From NCBI RefSeq assembly GCF_004122145.1, contig NZ_SBKQ01000002.1:1-64000 (forward strand): a stretch of 64,000 nt of DNA, in the 5' to 3' direction. Positions 17,746 to 23,585 of this stretch are shown here, in pieces. Numbering within the stretch: the stretch's first letter is position 1; the number at the start of each line of letters is the position of its first letter. The position numbers and the translations under genes are program-made. The notes under the pieces were generated by a model. It had not been told where the DNA came from. It ran no database searches and worked only from the letters and a program-made list of their open reading frames with translations. This DNA comes from Flavobacterium piscinae. Lineage in GTDB: Bacteria; Bacteroidota; Bacteroidia; Flavobacteriales; Flavobacteriaceae.

Positions 17746-17832
17746 TCTTCATTCGTTATTCTTCAATCGTTATTCTTCAATCGTTATTCTTCAATCGTTA
17801 ATCTTCAATCGTTAATCGTTAATCGTTAATCA
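17746..17832. repeat. degenerate tandem repeat (TTCAATCGTTA)n
   Basis: About six to seven imperfect copies of an 11-14-nt unit (TTCAATCGTTATTC, then TTCAATCGTTAA, then ATCGTTA) lie in the gap between the tRNA-like elements and the 106-aa ORF. They resemble the other short stuttering repeats in this window. Confidence 0.8.
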
Positions 17833-17865
17833 CAAACAAAAATTTCAAATTTCTCCTAACACTAT

Positions 17866-18186
17866 TTACAATAAACCCATCGCTTCTTGATGTGCTTTAT
17901 CCCGGGCATCAATCGCTCCAAACGGACTACCTTTAAAATAACCGATGTTTTTGAATCCGTTTTCTTCCGTAAGTAAGGATTCTTTTTTTGTAATCGCTCC
18001 GGTATATTTTGAACCATAGTTCCCCGTGATTTGCTTAGTGGCCGGATCTACATCTCCCCATTTTGGCGTTTTACCGTTATAAATAGGTTCCACAAAATAG
18101 ATGATACCGGTTATCTTAGACTTCATTAAAAATCTACCCGTTTCATCGGTGTTGGTTAAAAACCGTTTTAAAATGTCTGGTCTCAT
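17866..18186 (-). CDS. hypothetical protein embedded in the tRNA array
   Basis: 106 aa from the ATG at 18186 (a GTG precedes it by one codon). It looks like a genuine globular protein, with balanced charge and Gly/Pro-rich turns (VEPIYNGKTPKWGDVDP, FKGSPFGAIDARDKAHQEA). There is no signal peptide, membrane helix or catalytic motif I recognise. It sits between the six-tRNA block and the tRNA-like block on the same strand, so it is probably on the same transcript. Function unknown; its position makes it a candidate tRNA-linked factor. Confidence 0.6.
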   Translation of the reverse strand: MRPDILKRFLTNTDETGRFLMKSKITGIIYFVEPIYNGKTPKWGDVDPATKQITGNYGSKYTGAITKKESLLTEENGFKNIGYFKGSPFGAIDARDKAHQEAMGLL

Positions 18187-18218
18187 CACTTTACTTATTT
18201 AAATTAAACATCAACTTG

Positions 18219-18292
18219 TGGAACAGATTTGAATCGAACAAATGCCTTTAGTGCTTCAAACTAACGTGCCACACCTTGTACACCACTGTTCC
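18219..18292 (-). tRNA. tRNA-Phe(GAA)
   Basis: A perfect 7-bp acceptor (GGAACAG/CUGUUCC) with A73. The anticodon stem is UUAGU/ACUAA with loop UUGAAGC (anticodon GAA), and the T-arm is AUUUG-UUCGAUU-CAAAU. The D-loop has GG. The loop ends G37-C38 instead of the usual A-A. No CCA is encoded. It is the last cloverleaf of the main block. Confidence 0.85.
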
Positions 18293-18299
18293 CATTTTG

Positions 18300-18371
18300 T
18301 ACTCTGTAAGGGAATCGAACCCTTATCTCTCGGTAGAAAGCCGAGTGAACTAACCGTTATTCGAACAGAGC
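18300..18371 (-). tRNA. tRNA-Glu(UUC), unusual U37
   Basis: The acceptor is GCUCUGU/ACAGAGU (one G-U), the anticodon stem CUCGG/CCGAG with loop CUUUCUA (anticodon UUC), and the T-arm AAGGG-UUCGAUU-CCCUU. Position 37, next to the anticodon, is U; bacterial tRNAs almost always have a purine there. It lies 7 nt from tRNA-Phe and 3 nt from tRNA-His. Confidence 0.82.
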
Positions 18372-18374
18372 CTT

Positions 18375-18447
18375 GGGTGTTTTCGGGAATCGAACCCTGT
18401 TTTGCTGAATCACAATCAGCCGTTTTACCAAATAAACTAAAAACACC
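18375..18447 (-). tRNA. tRNA-His(GUG), no encoded G-1
   Basis: A perfect acceptor (GGUGUUU/AAACACC) with C73, as expected for His. The anticodon stem is GCUGA/UCAGC with loop UUGUGAU (anticodon GUG). The T-stem has only 3 pairs (CAGGG/CCCGA). The base before position 1 is C, so the G-1 that HisRS normally requires is not encoded. Confidence 0.8.
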
Positions 18448-18452
18448 GTATG

Positions 18453-18540
18453 CGGAGAGCAAAGGAATCGAACCTTCACCACACGAATGTGAATCTGATT
18501 AGCAGTCAGACGCAACGAACCACTAGTTGACCTACTCTCC
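18453..18540 (-). tRNA. tRNA-Ser(GCU)
   Basis: Class II tRNA. The acceptor is GGAGAGU/GCUCUCC with G73, the anticodon stem UCUGA/UCAGA with loop CUGCUAA (anticodon GCU), the variable arm CACA-UUCG-UGUG, and the T-arm GAAGG-UUCGAUU-CCUUU. The most canonical member of the block. Confidence 0.9.
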
Positions 18541-18547
18541 AATTTTG

Positions 18548-18620
18548 CGGCTTATACGGGAATCGAACCCGTTTCTCCCGAGAGACAGTCGGGAAGGTTA
18601 GCCAGTAACCCCAATAAGCC
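18548..18620 (-). tRNA. tRNA-Asp(GUC), unusual U37
   Basis: A perfect acceptor (GGCUUAU/AUAAGCC) with G73. The anticodon stem is CCCGA/UCGGG with loop CUGUCUC (anticodon GUC), and the T-arm is ACGGG-UUCGAUU-CCCGU. Position 37 is U and 38 is C, unlike normal tRNA-Asp. Confidence 0.85.
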
Positions 18621-18644
18621 GGTTCCTTTCTACAGAACTATGTG

Positions 18645-18716
18645 CGATTTTGGAAGGAGTTGAACCTTCAACCTCCGGGTTAACAGCCCATTGCTCTACC
18701 GTTGAGCTACAAAATC
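18645..18716 (-). tRNA. tRNA-Asn(GUU)
   Basis: A perfect acceptor (GAUUUUG/CAAAAUC) with G73. The D-arm is GCUC...GAGC, the anticodon loop CUGUUAA (anticodon GUU) sits on a stem with one mismatch and one G-U pair, and the T-arm is GAAGG-UUCAACU-CCUUC. First gene of the tandem block in the direction of transcription. Confidence 0.88.
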
Positions 18717-18860
18717 ATTTTTTATCTTAATAATCCGCGTTTGGTATAACCAATCCGTTTCCTCCGCGTTCTATTTTTTCGCCACGGATTACACTGATTT
18801 TAACTGATTTAATTTTACCAATTATTCTAATTTTTAAAATCTGAGTTCAAAATTTAGCCA

Positions 18861-18887
18861 TAAAAAAAGCACCTCATCAAAGGTGCT
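18861..18887 (-). terminator. intrinsic terminator upstream of the tRNA block
   Basis: AGCACCT (18868-18874) pairs perfectly with AGGTGCT (18881-18887) around a 6-nt loop, and on the minus strand is followed by seven Ts. It ends the small transcript carrying the 33-aa ORF at 18911-19012, so the tRNA array should have its own promoter between here and 18716. Confidence 0.85.
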
Positions 18888-18910
18888 CCGTATCATCACA
18901 AGGGAATATA

Positions 18911-19012
18911 CTATCCCATCGTCCTGTACTTTTGCACCGGTTTATATCTATCCCCAAACGCCACACTTGGATGAAGACTATTTTTACGCTCTATTTGATT
19001 TGAATAACTCAT
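18911..19012 (-). CDS. 33-aa small protein with its own terminator
   Basis: The ATG at 19010-19012 opens a 33-codon frame (begins MSYSNQIERKNSLHPSVAFG) ending 24 nt before a strong intrinsic terminator. The peptide is basic and soluble, and has no hydrophobic segment. Because the terminator marks a real short transcript, this is either a small protein gene or a small RNA with a fortuitous frame. Family not recognised. Confidence 0.45.
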   Translation of the reverse strand: MSYSNQIERKNSLHPSVAFGDRYKPVQKYRTMG

Positions 19013-19042
19013 ATTCTATTCTTTTACTTATTTAACTATTTT

Positions 19043-19111
19043 ACCAACTCCACTCCCAACTCCATACTCCCTACTCCAAACTCCCTACTCCCAACTCCCT
19101 ACTCCCAACTC
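19043..19111. repeat. tandem repeat (CTCCCAACTC / CTCCCTACTC)n
   Basis: Seven or so imperfect copies of a roughly 10-nt C/T/A-only unit just upstream of the 33-aa ORF. It is the same style of stuttering spacer repeat seen at other places in the window, with a different unit. Confidence 0.8.
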
Positions 19112-19368
19112 AAAAATTCCTCCGCAAAGATAAAGTCAAAAAAAACTAACTTCCAAATAAAATTTCAATTTATTTTATTGATTTTCAGTTACTTATACTT
19201 ATTTTTAGACAATAAAAACCCGCTCCGTATTCCTACAGATGAGTTGAAATTGTCAAATGACTGTCTCTCATTTGGTTACTTTTCAAAACTATATTGCAAT
19301 CATTGGGTTAGTTGTGAAACTTTTTTTTAAATAATTTTTCATTTTTTTCATATTCAATCGGTTATAAA

Positions 19369-19398
19369 ACAAAAAAACGCCCTTTTTGCAAAGGACGT
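19369..19398 (-). terminator. intrinsic terminator after the 39-aa ORF
   Basis: A 9-bp stem with one mismatch (ACGCCCTTT at 19377-19385 against 19390-19398) is followed on the minus strand by seven Ts. It lies about 33 nt after the stop of the small ORF at 19431-19550. Confidence 0.65.
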
Positions 19399-19430
19399 TG
19401 GTGTATATAAATGCTTTTTTAGCTAAAAAA

Positions 19431-19550
19431 TCAATTCGTTTTTGTTGTAAAAACCATACCAACGTCCAACCCTTTACTCGGATTTTGCCCGAATAAACGA
19501 TCACTTTCTATCGAAAGAATGTACATTTTATGTTGGTTACTGTTTTTCAT
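19431..19550 (-). CDS. 39-aa small protein, hypothetical
   Basis: The frame opens with ATG at 19548-19550 and encodes a 39-residue soluble peptide (ends GLDVGMVFTTKTN). A terminator follows. Upstream codons extend the frame to 19628 but read as AT-rich noise, so I prefer the internal ATG. No family recognised. Together with the 33-aa ORF it suggests a cluster of very small transcripts here. Confidence 0.4.
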   Translation of the reverse strand: MKNSNQHKMYILSIESDRLFGQNPSKGLDVGMVFTTKTN

Positions 19551-19637
19551 AATGGAGCAAATGTAGGAAGAAAAAGTGTAATAATACAAATGGGATGTTA
19601 GGTGGCTTAATTTTTTAATTGATGACAAATGATTTCA

Positions 19638-19781
19638 TTACGACTTCTTCACTTTTGATTGACTTGCTTGATTCAAACGTTTTGCTTGTGCTCTTGCTTC
19701 TTCTAAAGTAATGGGAGATTTTTTGGATAGCATCTCCATGCCTAACCTGGCTCTTTCCTGAAAGGATATTTTGTAGTTCAT
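19638..19781 (-). CDS. 47-aa small charged protein, hypothetical
   Basis: The ATG at 19779-19781 starts a 47-residue helical, Lys/Arg/Glu-rich peptide (contains FQERARLGMEMLSKKSPIT and ends SKVKKS). It could be a small DNA-binding or antitoxin-like protein, but no partner toxin gene is adjacent. The frame extends upstream only through Trp-rich sequence that looks non-coding. Confidence 0.45.
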   Translation of the reverse strand: MNYKISFQERARLGMEMLSKKSPITLEEARAQAKRLNQASQSKVKKS

Positions 19782-19818
19782 GCTTAGGAGTTTGATTACA
19801 AATATAACAATTTTAGCA

Positions 19819-20001
19819 TTACGCTCTAATCTCCACCACCTCCAACCACACCAACACAATATACACCAAACACATCACCGCCATCACACGAGTAGCATAG
19901 TGCATAATCGTAAAATACCACGGTATTTTCTCCACCAAACCCGAATTGATTTTGGTTAACCGCTTTTTAAAATAAGCCATAAAAAGGGGAGCAAAATACA
20001 T
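19819..20001 (-). CDS. 60-aa single-pass membrane protein, possible remnant
   Basis: 60 aa with one hydrophobic segment (about residues 33-52) after a basic N-terminal region. It is directly downstream of the CBASS operon on the same strand. I do not recognise a family; it could be the remains of a longer membrane gene. Low confidence that it is expressed. Confidence 0.35.
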   Translation of the reverse strand: MYFAPLFMAYFKKRLTKINSGLVEKIPWYFTIMHYATRVMAVMCLVYIVLVWLEVVEIRA

Positions 20002-20078
20002 GAAAAAGGCAAAGCTAAAGAGGGGTGCGAAAACTTTTTGCTGAAAATTTTGTGTAGGTAAAAAAACCTAAATTGAAA

Positions 20079-21044
20079 TTATATATCAATAATCTCAATA
20101 TCAACAATATCCCTTGCAATTGAACTTTTTTTAATTAAATATTCTAAAGTTCTTTTAAAATTTCTAATTTCATGAACTTCTAAAACTTCTTCTTTGACAG
20201 ATTTACCCAAGTGCTGTTTTTTTGAATAAATTTCAATTGACATATTTAAAGCATTTAGTGTTAGAGGTATATCTACCAGATGTAATAAGTTTTTTTCTGC
20301 TTTGGAAACATCTACAGAAAAATCATAATCTCTTACATCCTTTGGTTCAACTTTTAATTTTTGCCACCCTCCTTTTAATCGTTTTGCAATAACTTTATTA
20401 AACATGTCATCACTCAAATCATTTGGAATTAATATTGTAAATTTTAGATCTATAATTTTAAATTGAGAACCATTTTTTAAATTAAAAACTTTACTATCAG
20501 CTTTATCTTCTAATAAACGTTTAACTGTTTTTTCAACAAAATTGTTAAAATAACCATAAGCTAAGGCAGTAGATGGCAAAAATCCTAAATCAAAAGTTTT
20601 TTCTTTATTTTCTATATGTTTTTTTATTTCAAATACTTGCTTAGTAATAACTTCATTAAAGTTAGGGTTTCCAATCTTTGGAATAAATGGTAAGGTAATT
20701 CCATATAAGTCAGATGGGATTTTAGTTTCTTCTTCAACAATATAAAAAACTCTTGTAGGTCCCAACCCACCAGTAAATAATCCAAACTCAAATAAAACAT
20801 TATCTCTTACTGTTTTTTGTTTTATTTTACGAGATATTGTTACATCATCTGCTGTTGCAATTAATATTGCATAATCATAAAAAGCAATTTGTCCTTCTAA
20901 ATTTTCAAAATTACTTTTGCCTAATTGAAAAGCTTTTGTCCACAAAGTGCAATCAGCAAAACCTTTTAAGAGATTAATTATTTCTTCTGCTACTTTTTTT
21001 CCTTCTTTAGAGGAGCCTATAAATATATTTGGTGTAAAATCCAT
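20079..21044 (-). CDS. CBASS effector: TIR-like domain fused to prokaryotic STING
   Basis: 321 aa. Residues 1-150 are a TIR-like NADase domain of the CAP12/Pycsar type: NIFIGSSKEGKKVAEEI, then ILIATADD, then RDNVLFEFGLF with the putative catalytic Glu86. From about 155 a STING cyclic-dinucleotide-binding domain begins with STALAYGYFNNFV, which echoes GLAWSYYIGYL of animal STING. Known TIR-STING effectors bind c-di-GMP, form filaments and degrade NAD, killing or stalling the infected cell. It is last in the operon, 5 nt after the E2-like gene. The domain call is from motifs; catalysis is inferred from the family. Confidence 0.85.
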   Translation of the reverse strand: MDFTPNIFIGSSKEGKKVAEEIINLLKGFADCTLWTKAFQLGKSNFENLEGQIAFYDYAILIATADDVTISRKIKQKTVRDNVLFEFGLFTGGLGPTRVFYIVEEETKIPSDLYGITLPFIPKIGNPNFNEVITKQVFEIKKHIENKEKTFDLGFLPSTALAYGYFNNFVEKTVKRLLEDKADSKVFNLKNGSQFKIIDLKFTILIPNDLSDDMFNKVIAKRLKGGWQKLKVEPKDVRDYDFSVDVSKAEKNLLHLVDIPLTLNALNMSIEIYSKKQHLGKSVKEEVLEVHEIRNFKRTLEYLIKKSSIARDIVDIEIIDI

Positions 21045-21049
21045 ATTTT

Positions 21050-21478
21050 TTAAATTTTTCTATGTTCAACATAGGGGTGTAACCACTTTCCTTTAATTTG
21101 ATATAATTCATAAAAAACAAACCATTCATGTGTCCATGGCATTATTGTTTCATAAATATGAGATGACTTGGCATCGTAAATAAAATCTTTTGGATAATAT
21201 AAACATAAATTACCCTCTCTGTAGATATGAATGTCATCATCATATTCAATATGAGGATCTACAGGAAAAACCTTTGGTGAAATACCGGGTTTCCATTCAA
21301 TTCTATAATGATAAGTTCGAGAATATTCTGAAGGTTTACAATATCCATAACATACTAATTTTCCATTTTTAATTTGAAATTTCAAAAAAGGAAAGTGTTT
21401 TTTCAATAAGCTTATTTCTAGAAATATTGCTAAATGTTTTTTTATCCCACGCATGGGAATGTACCTTTTAATCGCCAT
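21050..21478 (-). CDS. E2-like (ubiquitin-conjugating-fold) CBASS accessory protein
   Basis: 142 aa from the ATG at 21478, which overlaps the CD-NTase stop by 11 nt. The C-terminal half carries REGNLCLYYP with candidate catalytic Cys92, followed by WTHEWFVFYELYQI and GKWLHP, the pattern of short E2-like proteins in type II CBASS operons. No E1 or JAB protease gene is present. In related systems the E2 activity conjugates the CD-NTase through its C-terminus. The combination of E2-only with TIR-STING is noteworthy. Confidence 0.7.
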   Translation of the reverse strand: MAIKRYIPMRGIKKHLAIFLEISLLKKHFPFLKFQIKNGKLVCYGYCKPSEYSRTYHYRIEWKPGISPKVFPVDPHIEYDDDIHIYREGNLCLYYPKDFIYDAKSSHIYETIMPWTHEWFVFYELYQIKGKWLHPYVEHRKI

Positions 21479-22478
21479 AATTTCTATGTGGTTTATGTAC
21501 AACTCCACTATTATCATTAATTCTACCATTATTATCTAAATAAGCCGACCCACTCAAAACATGTGATGCAGCAGATAAAAGTGCTTGCTCTTTTGAGTCT
21601 AAATCTTCATCAGCACCTAAAGGAAATCGTTCTCCTAAGTATTTTCTCCAAATTTTAGATGATTCTAATTGATTTTTTTCATCTAAAGCGTCTTTTGCAT
21701 CATCAACAAATTTGTCTAATTCTTTTTTAAATTTCTCTTTTTGGTCTTGACTTAGTTTTGATGTCAAATCATCAAATGGCTCGACAGGAGAAATGCAAGT
21801 AACGCTCCAATAAAGTTCGGCTTTGATACTTTTCAAAGTTTCATATAAACTCTCATCATCCCTGTCTAATTTTTCAGAAAAATTATTACAAACCCAAACG
21901 GCAAATGCTATTCCACTGGGCATTTTAAAATTACATTTGGATGACCAAACTTTTAAATATTTAATAATTCTAACTAACTGTCCATTTGAATCCTTATGTT
22001 TTGCCAGCCAATTAACCATATGCCATGGATCATCTTTTATCCAGCCATTACCTTTAACAGCCATATATGCATAATCTTCATCTTTTACTTCGTAATATGA
22101 AGGGAAATCAATATTATAGGCTGACTTAAACAATACTCGGATACATTTTTTTCTATGTTCAGCACCATCTGCAGTATGGTCTTTTACAGCATCATAAATA
22201 TACTTTTGTACGGTATCAGCACTTACTTCTGGCTTTTGAGGTAAGAATACACCTCTATCAGCATCGTAAGTACCATCTTCTTTTATTATGATGGTTTTCA
22301 TATCCTTTGCACCTGAACCTTGCGTGTAATAAGTTGGGGTCATGTTTAATTTCTCCCTGAGTTTAGCAGTAATTTTTTTTTCAAGTGCTTCTCGAGAGGT
22401 TTTCATTTTCTGCATTTCTTCATTTGAAGGAGTAATGACTTTGTTAAAGTCTAAAAAAAGTTTGTTGCAATTTGCCAT
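21468..22478 (-). CDS. CD-NTase (cyclic-oligonucleotide synthase) of CBASS
   Basis: 336 aa. Nucleotidyltransferase signature: GSG at 54-56 in YTQGSGAKDM, DxD at 72-74 (TYDADRG), and the third carboxylate at about Asp124 (NIDFPSYYEV). This is the layout of DncV/CdnE-like CD-NTases. Paired with a STING effector, its expected product is c-di-GMP, by analogy. The C-terminus ends with polar Gly/His-rich residues (HKPHRNYGD); a terminal Gly-Asp rather than Gly or Ala is of interest given the E2-like neighbour. It is the first gene after the operator palindrome. Confidence 0.9.
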   Translation of the reverse strand: MANCNKLFLDFNKVITPSNEEMQKMKTSREALEKKITAKLREKLNMTPTYYTQGSGAKDMKTIIIKEDGTYDADRGVFLPQKPEVSADTVQKYIYDAVKDHTADGAEHRKKCIRVLFKSAYNIDFPSYYEVKDEDYAYMAVKGNGWIKDDPWHMVNWLAKHKDSNGQLVRIIKYLKVWSSKCNFKMPSGIAFAVWVCNNFSEKLDRDDESLYETLKSIKAELYWSVTCISPVEPFDDLTSKLSQDQKEKFKKELDKFVDDAKDALDEKNQLESSKIWRKYLGERFPLGADEDLDSKEQALLSAASHVLSGSAYLDNNGRINDNSGVVHKPHRNYGD

Positions 22479-22530
22479 AGCATCTTTATTTGTAGGTTAA
22501 TATTATTTTACGCTACAAATAAAAGATGAC

Positions 22531-22553
22531 ATGACGCAGTGTATATGCGTCAT
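22531..22553. promoter_or_regulatory. palindromic operator, likely bound by the WYL regulator
   Basis: ATGACGCA and TGCGTCAT form a perfect 8-bp inverted repeat around a 7-nt spacer. It lies between the WYL regulator gene and the CD-NTase start, about 53 nt before that ATG. This is where CapW-type WYL repressors are known to bind in CBASS operons. Confidence 0.75.
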
Positions 22554-22575
22554 AAAAAATAATAAAAAATAATTT

Positions 22576-23583
22576 TTAAATCACTGTTTTGTAGTTATTT
22601 ACAGCATTTATAAATTTTTTCTCAAATTCTAATCGAATTGATTCTGGTGATAAAACAGTGGCTGTATCTCCATAACTTAATATCTTTGAATAAAATTCAT
22701 AAGAAGGAATAATACATACTTTAATAATAAAATTTTTTTTTGTGTCCTCGACAACAACTTGTGAATGATGTATAGGTAAGGTTTTTAAATAATTACCTTG
22801 TTCAGGTTTAAAAGAAATGATTACATCAATAGGCTTTTCTTCGGGAACTGTAATGCCAAATGAAAATTTAAAATATTCTTTACTATCAAAAAAAACTTCA
22901 CTAAACGATTCTTCTGTACTAGAGACATCAATAATTCTATCTAAAGCAAGAGTAATAAGACTATCGTACTTTATGTTTTTGCCTATTATGTACCATAATT
23001 GCTTATCCTCTTTCAGTAAAATAGGCTTAATTTTATGTGTTTTAATTATATCATCAAACCTTTGATATTCTATCTCTATAACTTTCTTTTTTGTAATGGC
23101 GTCTAATATATCTGCAATTAATTCAACTCCACCAATTTGTGGATGTTTTTCAATTTCAAGTAATGTTTCTTTTTCAAAGAGTTCTTTTATTTCAGGTGCA
23201 ATATTTGAATTATCTATAACTTTTTGTACAGCATTTGTAATTTCTTTAAAAATAGGATACTCCTTATACTGACTAACAGTTTTATCATAGAATAGTAGAG
23301 CCGTTATTTCTTCTGGCTCTAGTTCTAAAGAGGGAAAAATGCTTTTAGGAATTTCTTCATAATAATAAGTTTTTGTATTATCATCTTTTCTTATTGGAAG
23401 AAAAAAACCTAGTTCAGTATCTTCTGCTAAATCTTCTAAATCTTTTTGAATTGTTCTTATGCTAACTTTAACACCTGCATTTTTACAAATTTCAACAATC
23501 CTATTAGTTTTGTGTCTGCCACCTCTTCTTAGGATGTTATGAATAATTCTATATCTTTTTAAAGCTTCTTTATTTTTTGGCAT
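22576..23583 (-). CDS. capW: WYL-domain transcriptional regulator (CapW-like)
   Basis: 335 aa. Residues 1-70 are a winged HTH (RIIHNILRRGGRHK, then VSIRTIQKDLEDLAE). A WYL domain lies at about 155-235 (KKVIEIEYQRFDD, KPILLKEDKQLWYIIG) and a C-terminal WCX-like region to 330. CapW proteins repress CBASS operons until infection. It lies 2 nt after the nuclease gene and immediately upstream of the operator and CD-NTase on the same strand, so it would autoregulate less directly than divergent capW genes. The gene symbol is by context. Confidence 0.85.
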   Translation of the reverse strand: MPKNKEALKRYRIIHNILRRGGRHKTNRIVEICKNAGVKVSIRTIQKDLEDLAEDTELGFFLPIRKDDNTKTYYYEEIPKSIFPSLELEPEEITALLFYDKTVSQYKEYPIFKEITNAVQKVIDNSNIAPEIKELFEKETLLEIEKHPQIGGVELIADILDAITKKKVIEIEYQRFDDIIKTHKIKPILLKEDKQLWYIIGKNIKYDSLITLALDRIIDVSSTEESFSEVFFDSKEYFKFSFGITVPEEKPIDVIISFKPEQGNYLKTLPIHHSQVVVEDTKKNFIIKVCIIPSYEFYSKILSYGDTATVLSPESIRLEFEKKFINAVNNYKTVI

Positions 23584-23585
23584 AG

